NCBI RefSeq assembly: GCF_963664135.1
Contig: NZ_OY760905.1
Location: 4,020,677 to 4,084,676 of the forward strand
Reading direction: 5' to 3'
DNA from: an uncultured Acetobacterium sp.
Lineage (GTDB): Bacteria > Bacillota > Clostridia > Eubacteriales > Eubacteriaceae
DNA length: 64,000 nt
Position numbers and translations under genes: made by a program
The notes under the pieces: generated by a model
The model's database searches: none
The model's input: the letters and a program-made list of their open reading frames with translations, nothing else
Told to the model about the DNA's origin: nothing
Shown: positions 61,901 through 64,000 of the stretch, in pieces
Layout: every line of letters starts with the position of its first letter
How positions within the stretch are numbered: the first letter of the stretch is position 1

Positions 61901-64000
61901 GTTTATGACGGAAAAGGCCATGTACTGACCCCGGGCGCCAGCATTGAAGGATCAACTCCGATGTACAGCGTAAACGGCGGAACAACATGGACTGAAACAG
62001 CACCAAGCTATACCGATGTGGGAGTATATCCTGTATTAGTGAAGGTAACCAATCCGAACTATGCAGACAGCCCGGCGGTAGAAAGCTCAATCAGCATCAC
62101 CAAAGCGCCAGCGACGATTGTGATCGATAGCAAGACGAAAGTCTTCGGCACGACAGATCCCGCATTAACGGCAGTGGTGGGAGGAATTGTCAACGGCGAC
62201 AGTCTGGCATACACATTAGACCGGGCTGACGGCGAAACCGTAGGAACCTATGCGATTACAGCAGCAGTGAAAGCGGAAGAAAACCCGAATTACAGCATTA
62301 CCGTTACAGAAAACAGCTTAAGCATCACCCCGGCAACGGGCAATGTAGCAACAGCACCAGCGGTAACAGCCGTTTATGACGGAAAAGGCCATGTACTGAC
62401 CCCGGGCGCCAGCATTGAAGGATCAACTCCGATGTACAGCGTAAACGGCGGAACAACATGGACTGAAACAGCACCAAGCTATACCGATGTGGGAGTATAT
62501 CCTGTATTAGTGAAGGTAACCAATCCGAACTATGCAGACAGCCCGGCGGTAGAAAGCTCAATCAGCATCACCAAAGCGCCAGCGACGATTGTGATCGATA
62601 GCAAGACGAAAGTCTTCGGCACGACAGATCCCGCATTAACGGCAGTGGTGGGAGGAATTGTCAACGGCGACAGCCTGGCATACACATTAGACCGGGCTGA
62701 CGGCGAAACCGTAGGAACCTATGCGATTACAGCAGCAGTGAAAGCGGAAGAAAACCCGAATTACAGCATTACCGTTACAGAAAACAGCTTAAGCATCACC
62801 CCGGCAACGGGCAATGTAGCAACAGCACCAGCGGTAACAGCCGTTTATGACGGAAAAGGCCATGTACTGACCCCGGGCGCCAGCATTGAAGGATCAACTC
62901 CGATGTACAGCGTAAACGGCGGAACAACATGGACTGAAACAGCACCAAGCTATACCGATGTGGGAGTATATCCTGTATTAGTGAAGGTAACCAATCCGAA
63001 CTATGCAGACAGCCCGGCGGTAGAAAGCTCAATCAGCATCACCAAAGCGCCAGCGACGATTGTGATCGATAGCAAGACGAAAGTCTTCGGCACGACAGAT
63101 CCCGCATTAACGGCAGTGGTGGGAGGAATTGTCAACGGCGACAGTCTGGCATACACATTAGACCGGGCTGACGGCGAAACCGTAGGAACCTATGCGATTA
63201 CAGCAGCAGTGAAAGCGGAAGAAAACCCGAATTACAGCATTACCGTTACAGAAAACAGCTTAAGCATCACCCCGGCAACGGGCAATGTAGCAACAGCACC
63301 AGCGGTAACAGCCGTTTATGACGGAAAAGGCCATGTACTGACCCCGGGCGCCAGCATTGAAGGATCAACTCCGATGTACAGCGTAAACGGCGGAACAACA
63401 TGGACTGAAACAGCACCAAGCTATACCGATGTGGGAGTATATCCTGTATTAGTGAAGGTAACCAATCCGAACTATGCAGACAGCCCGGCGGTAGAAAGCT
63501 CAATCAGCATCACCAAAGCGCCAGCGACGATTGTGATCGATAGCAAGACGAAAGTCTTCGGCACGACAGATCCCGCATTAACGGCAGTGGTGGGAGGAAT
63601 TGTCAACGGCGACAGCCTGGCATACACATTAGACCGGGCTGACGGCGAAACCGTAGGAACCTATGCGATTACAGCAGCAGTGAAAGCGGAAGAAAACCCG
63701 AATTACAGCATTACCGTTACAGAAAACAGCTTAAGCATCACCCCGGCAACGGGCAATGTAGCAACAGCACCAGCGGTAACAGCCGTTTATGACGGAAAAG
63801 GCCATGTACTGACCCCGGGCGCCAGCATTGAAGGATCAACTCCGATGTACAGCGTAAACGGCGGAACAACATGGACTGAAACAGCACCAAGCTATACCGA
63901 TGTGGGAGTATACCCTGTATTAGTGAAGGTAACCAATCCGAACTATGCAGACAGCCCGGCGGTAGAAAGCTCAATCAGCATCACCAAAGCGCCAGCGACG
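52973..64000 (+). CDS. Giant secreted repeat surface protein/adhesin (3' end beyond window)
   Basis: A single frame from ATG 52973 (AAGGAGGT, 5-base spacing) to the window edge, more than 3,670 codons without a stop. Order: signal peptide (residues 1-31, cleavage probably after VAYA); VETPPA repeats (about 39-101); Ala/Glu/Lys helix (about 105-139); a divergent InlB-like domain (about 142-230); a Big2 Ig-like domain (about 297-373); further Ig-like and unassigned beta regions to about 820; MucBP-like segments; InlB B-repeats ending in the FAGWF...VYAKW pattern (about 964-1030, 1264-1411, and near 1620-1700); and from residue 1784 the 157-residue MBG-type repeats. This is a cell-wall or secreted adhesin. 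No anchor (LPXTG, SLH) is visible because the C-terminus is missing. Confidence 0.9.
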   Translation, partial: MFNKFRRIMAMVLVFMMLFQMSGVNAIVAYAMEPDQTSVAVETPAVETPPAVETPPAVETPPAVETPPAVETPPVVETPPVVETPPAVETPPAVVTPPVATPVIADPAAEKAAADQAAEKAAADQAAAEKAAAEKAAEIKKFNVRFNVGSPENGTIAVDLATVNPVSFTKEIEEGKSFAFRITPQDGYKISSVKVDGIDVASPAINAYQIDNIAKETIIDIVIDKIPELNNPVDSVTKPTDPVDSGNGTGTVTPVTPPPFQIELPIVEPEPGTSPTKPELPSTPVDEPIDVVPATSVAVVAGANSILAGSTTIVTATVLSSELMDNSVTWTSSNESVASVSADGTVTGISPGNTTITATTKNGVTGSVTVIVAASEDNKPVINPVAPIAVNGGSYEIAIGEDPITIIGQTGTEHAWIADNDNITVLTDGNIANVTGTKIGTVTLTHTYQSETKATVEPQNPVSDSTNVSPTTEATSVTDTTQTDIIESGNNVSYIETITVEVKAAKPEVSFKTTVNGVLITLFAPEGTLPEGSQLNAVAINSASVEGAIENAVSDDKEVTDLKAFDITILDKDGNAIQPTGNVRITFASLSLEGDQMEAFHVTNDCASAESLGIGGSTLVDFETNHFSIYVVAGINNQGSGNGKTSDTPFIIYAGQSIDLQSDLLGSNDSTWSLANADDASYISIQKTDFVTAKVTGNVVKPGDGIVEINYKANPLAIAEKFYVKVLPAPAGSTDKIITFNVVQKDTAQLTVNGSLLTDLQTVLKDTNELTFTVTPSERYSVTSVLVGGTELTLSPTNIYTVSGITSDTIITVKTEGPEIHTVTINYFYAESANSDLSGTTVTQPYVATLKEGDSYSVNSPNVAGYTPTISVVNGSIGTEDITQEVIYQPTIVHYKVKHLFETLNGGYTENPAFEQNLDGKTGDNTTAEPIDVTKRVGFIPQKFSQTTIAANGTTVINIYYNREIHNINFHTNGGSYVDTIEAKYGQSVQINGTTTQIGYKFAGWFADEALTIPISNIVIETNDVNVYAKWTPLEVKYTVVYWKEKADDSGGYDYDSTVQKNAAAGSTITAIASDKSFDNFVFKKADSITLAGDGTSIINVYYDRKLVKITFQVYDFQANVWKTVQTIQRKYEQPVMDQWPSGNYASYNWHVSKNGNYPSGAWIVSLEKMPSSDQTYYGESGGNNNYEIYYCLENLDQSSTSFDKDYGGTKYKYNGNPFKFSYSSGGVVITDEDKYPITGYTYKTYTDFSSGGGKAYLYYTRNSYIMDFNSTGGSNTPTTITAKYEGVVKAPTTVPEKTGFTFDGWYDNQKCVGTVYSFGSMPAHNVYLYAKWKPIQYRITFDENYQNGNINSASVDNQTTIAAELVPVPEREGYFFGGWYSSADCSGSRFDFSRPITGAVNLYAKWNATQTSYTVKYLKPDGTKLFEPKLVSSQTVGATVTEIAKPDTTNQFVPNETSQSCVLNASGNEIIFTYKSFEPLSYQVRYVTLDDKGTAINLCEPILVTNSNQVTVTEKYMVFEGYTPDVYQQTKTLEYEVGGNVVNNVITFTYTKNKNAVYHVKHYIQLEDMSYGLAEDIPCEATLGQFVNAGTPKTYDGRTLNSNLGKLSGTVVANGGLVLELYYDWNYYKVSYNANNETGSASEQAHIRYNSNITLASNGFAAPTNTYFSGWNTKSDGTGTKYPESATIYGVKNNVTLFASWEQKKDITITGGTKTVPYNGNIQTITDYTSSGLPQGYKVEANISASGTNVGEYLTQFNSIVIKDSFGNIVTNRFNINKIQGKISITKAPATIVIDSKTKVFGTTDPALTAVVGGIVNGDSLAYTLDRADGETVGTYAITAAVKAEENPNYSITVTENSLSITPATGNVATAPAVTAVYDGKGHVLTPGASIEGSTPMYSVNGGTTWTETAPSYTDVGVYPVLVKVTNPNYADSPAVESSISITKAPATIVIDSKTKVFGTTDPALTAVVGGTVNGDSLAYTLDRADGETVGTYAITAAVKAEENPNYSITVTENSLSITPATGNVATAPAVTAVYDGKGHVLTPGASIEGSTPMYSVNGGTTWTETAPSYTDVGVYPVLVKVTNPNYADSPAVESSISITKAPATIVIDSKTKVFGTTDPALTAVVGGTVNGDSLAYTLDRADGETVGTYAITAAVKAEENPNYSITVTENSLSITPATGNVATAPAVTAVYDGKGHVLTPGASIEGSTPMYSVNGGTTWTETAPSYTDVGVYPVLVKVTNPNYADSPAVESSISITKAPATIVIDSKTKVFGTTDPALTAVVGGTVNGDSLAYTLDRADGETVGTYAITAAVKAEENPNYSITVTENSLSITPATGNVATAPAVTAVYDGKGHVLTPGASIEGSTPMYSVNGGTTWTETAPSYTDVGVYPVLVKVTNPNYADSPAVESSISITKAPATIVIDSKTKVFGTTDPALTAVVGGIVNGDSLAYTLDRADGETVGTYAITAAVKAEENPNYSITVTENSLSITPATGNVATAPAVTAVYDGKGHVLTPGASIEGSTPMYSVNGGTTWTETAPSYTDVGVYPVLVKVTNPNYADSPAVESSISITKAPATIVIDSKTKVFGTTDPALTAVVGGIVNGDSLAYTLDRADGETVGTYAITAAVKAEENPNYSITVTENSLSITPATGNVATAPAVTAVYDGKGHVLTPGASIEGSTPMYSVNGGTTWTETAPSYTDVGVYPVLVKVTNPNYADSPAVESSISITKAPATIVIDSKTKVFGTTDPALTAVVGGTVNGDSLAYTLDRADGETVGTYAITAAVKAEENPNYSITVTENSLSITPATGNVATAPAVTAVYDGKGHVLTPGASIEGSTPMYSVNGGTTWTETAPSYTDVGVYPVLVKVTNPNYADSPAVESSISITKAPATIVIDSKTKVFGTTDPALTAVVGGTVNGDSLAYTLDRADGETVGTYAITAAVKAEENPNYSITVTENSLSITPATGNVATAPAVTAVYDGKGHVLTPGASIEGSTPMYSVNGGTTWTETAPSYTDVGVYPVLVKVTNPNYADSPAVESSISITKAPATIVIDSKTKVFGTTDPALTAVVGGIVNGDSLAYTLDRADGETVGTYAITAAVKAEENPNYSITVTENSLSITPATGNVATAPAVTAVYDGKGHVLTPGASIEGSTPMYSVNGGTTWTETAPSYTDVGVYPVLVKVTNPNYADSPAVESSISITKAPATIVIDSKTKVFGTTDPALTAVVGGIVNGDSLAYTLDRADGETVGTYAITAAVKAEENPNYSITVTENSLSITPATGNVATAPAVTAVYDGKGHVLTPGASIEGSTPMYSVNGGTTWTETAPSYTDVGVYPVLVKVTNPNYADSPAVESSISITKAPATIVIDSKTKVFGTTDPALTAVVGGIVNGDSLAYTLDRADGETVGTYAITAAVKAEENPNYSITVTENSLSITPATGNVATAPAVTAVYDGKGHVLTPGASIEGSTPMYSVNGGTTWTETAPSYTDVGVYPVLVKVTNPNYADSPAVESSISITKAPATIVIDSKTKVFGTTDPALTAVVGGIVNGDSLAYTLDRADGETVGTYAITAAVKAEENPNYSITVTENSLSITPATGNVATAPAVTAVYDGKGHVLTPGASIEGSTPMYSVNGGTTWTETAPSYTDVGVYPVLVKVTNPNYADSPAVESSISITKAPAT
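53087..53276 (+). repeat. 18-bp tandem repeat coding for VETPPA
   Basis: About ten units of GCAGTGGAAACACCACCA, nearly identical, directly after the mature N-terminus of the giant protein. The Pro-rich spacer may act as a stalk. Its 18-bp period keeps frame when copies are gained or lost. It also opens meaningless frames on the other strand. Confidence 0.9.
58321..64000 (+). repeat. Tandem array of 471-bp (157-codon) MBG-domain repeats
   Basis: Twelve complete units (first 58321-58791, last 63502-63972) and the start of a thirteenth, still running at the edge. Each unit encodes two MBG-type Ig-like modules: one with KVFGTTDPALTAVVGG and NGDSLAYTLDRADGETVGTY, the other with TAVYDGKGHVLTPGAS and YTDVGVYPVLVKVTNPNY. 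By eye I found only three variable places: ATT or ACC in GGA-xxx-GTC (Ile/Thr), AGT or AGC before CTG (silent) and TAC or TAT in the VYP codons (silent). Confidence 0.95.

Noticed and set aside
58557-63974. Twelve identical 78-codon open frames on the minus strand, spaced 471 bp
   Set aside because: They are antisense shadows of the repeat array. They vary only where the plus-strand codon TAC/TAT varies, have no ribosome sites and do not make sense apart from the plus-strand protein.
58321-64000. The regular array as a CRISPR or satellite DNA
   Set aside because: The units are 471 bp, contiguous without spacers, and stay open in one reading frame encoding Ig-like domains.

Overview
The window looks like chromosome from an anaerobic, low-GC Firmicute of the Eubacteriales, most probably Acetobacterium or a close relative. 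The main reason is a complete rnfCDGEAB operon with a long, multi-cluster RnfB, the arrangement known from Acetobacterium woodii. Bacillus/Clostridium-style housekeeping blocks support this (tig-clpP-clpX-lon-engB; secD-secF-recJ-apt-relA-dtd-MBL-hemZ). The genus is an inference. I found no rRNA, tRNA, CRISPR array, intact IS element or prophage.

Layout. 1-2.4 kb: a YjfB-like motility protein, a Cys-rich membrane peptide, a cytoplasmic parvulin (minus strand) and a MarR regulator. 2.4-11.8 kb: a first Lon protease behind MarR, mutL-miaA, a methionine gamma-lyase-family protein, a DUF896 protein and an M18 aminopeptidase. 11.8-17.4 kb: a promoter-terminator leader or small RNA, then the Rnf complex. 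17.6-22.0 kb: a truncated radC, an RluA-type pseudouridine synthase, a class A PBP with a Thr/Pro tail, a cupin and nth. 22.1-26.7 kb: a branched-chain amino acid ABC importer. 26.9-34.3 kb: tig, clpP, clpX, a second lon, engB, queG. 34.4-45.6 kb: gltX, secDF, recJ, apt, relA, dtd, an MBL hydrolase, hemZ. 45.7-52.5 kb: one long minus-strand run with a degenerate GGDEF protein, an ECF-type sigma factor, a putative membrane partner, a transglutaminase lipoprotein, a short PilC, four small pilin-like or membrane proteins and PilT. 53.0-64.0 kb: a giant secreted surface protein on the plus strand that is still open at the window edge.

The most notable points are these. (1) The last 11 kb is a single reading frame of more than 3,670 codons. 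It ends in at least twelve nearly identical 471-bp (157-codon) MBG-type repeats, whose few variant sites form a mosaic pattern and whose base composition differs sharply from the DNA just before them. (2) The giant gene is preceded by three micro-ORFs, each with its own Shine-Dalgarno sequence, and faces the sigma/GGDEF/pilus-like operon divergently. (3) Three copies of a non-coding element with terminal inverted repeats sit in intergenic gaps, two of them between clear 9-10 bp direct duplications and one between an imperfect one: a MITE family. (4) Several expression oddities appear: a probably leaderless mutL, an RluA-family gene whose only well-placed start is ATT/ATC, a DUF896 gene with an internal start, and a structured leader before rnf.

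Most housekeeping genes are ordinary. Rnf would couple ferredoxin:NAD+ oxidoreduction to ion export. The two Lon proteases, ClpXP and trigger factor form the protein quality-control set. The right-hand 18 kb is a cell-surface region combining a minimal type IV pilus-like machine with a repeat adhesin.
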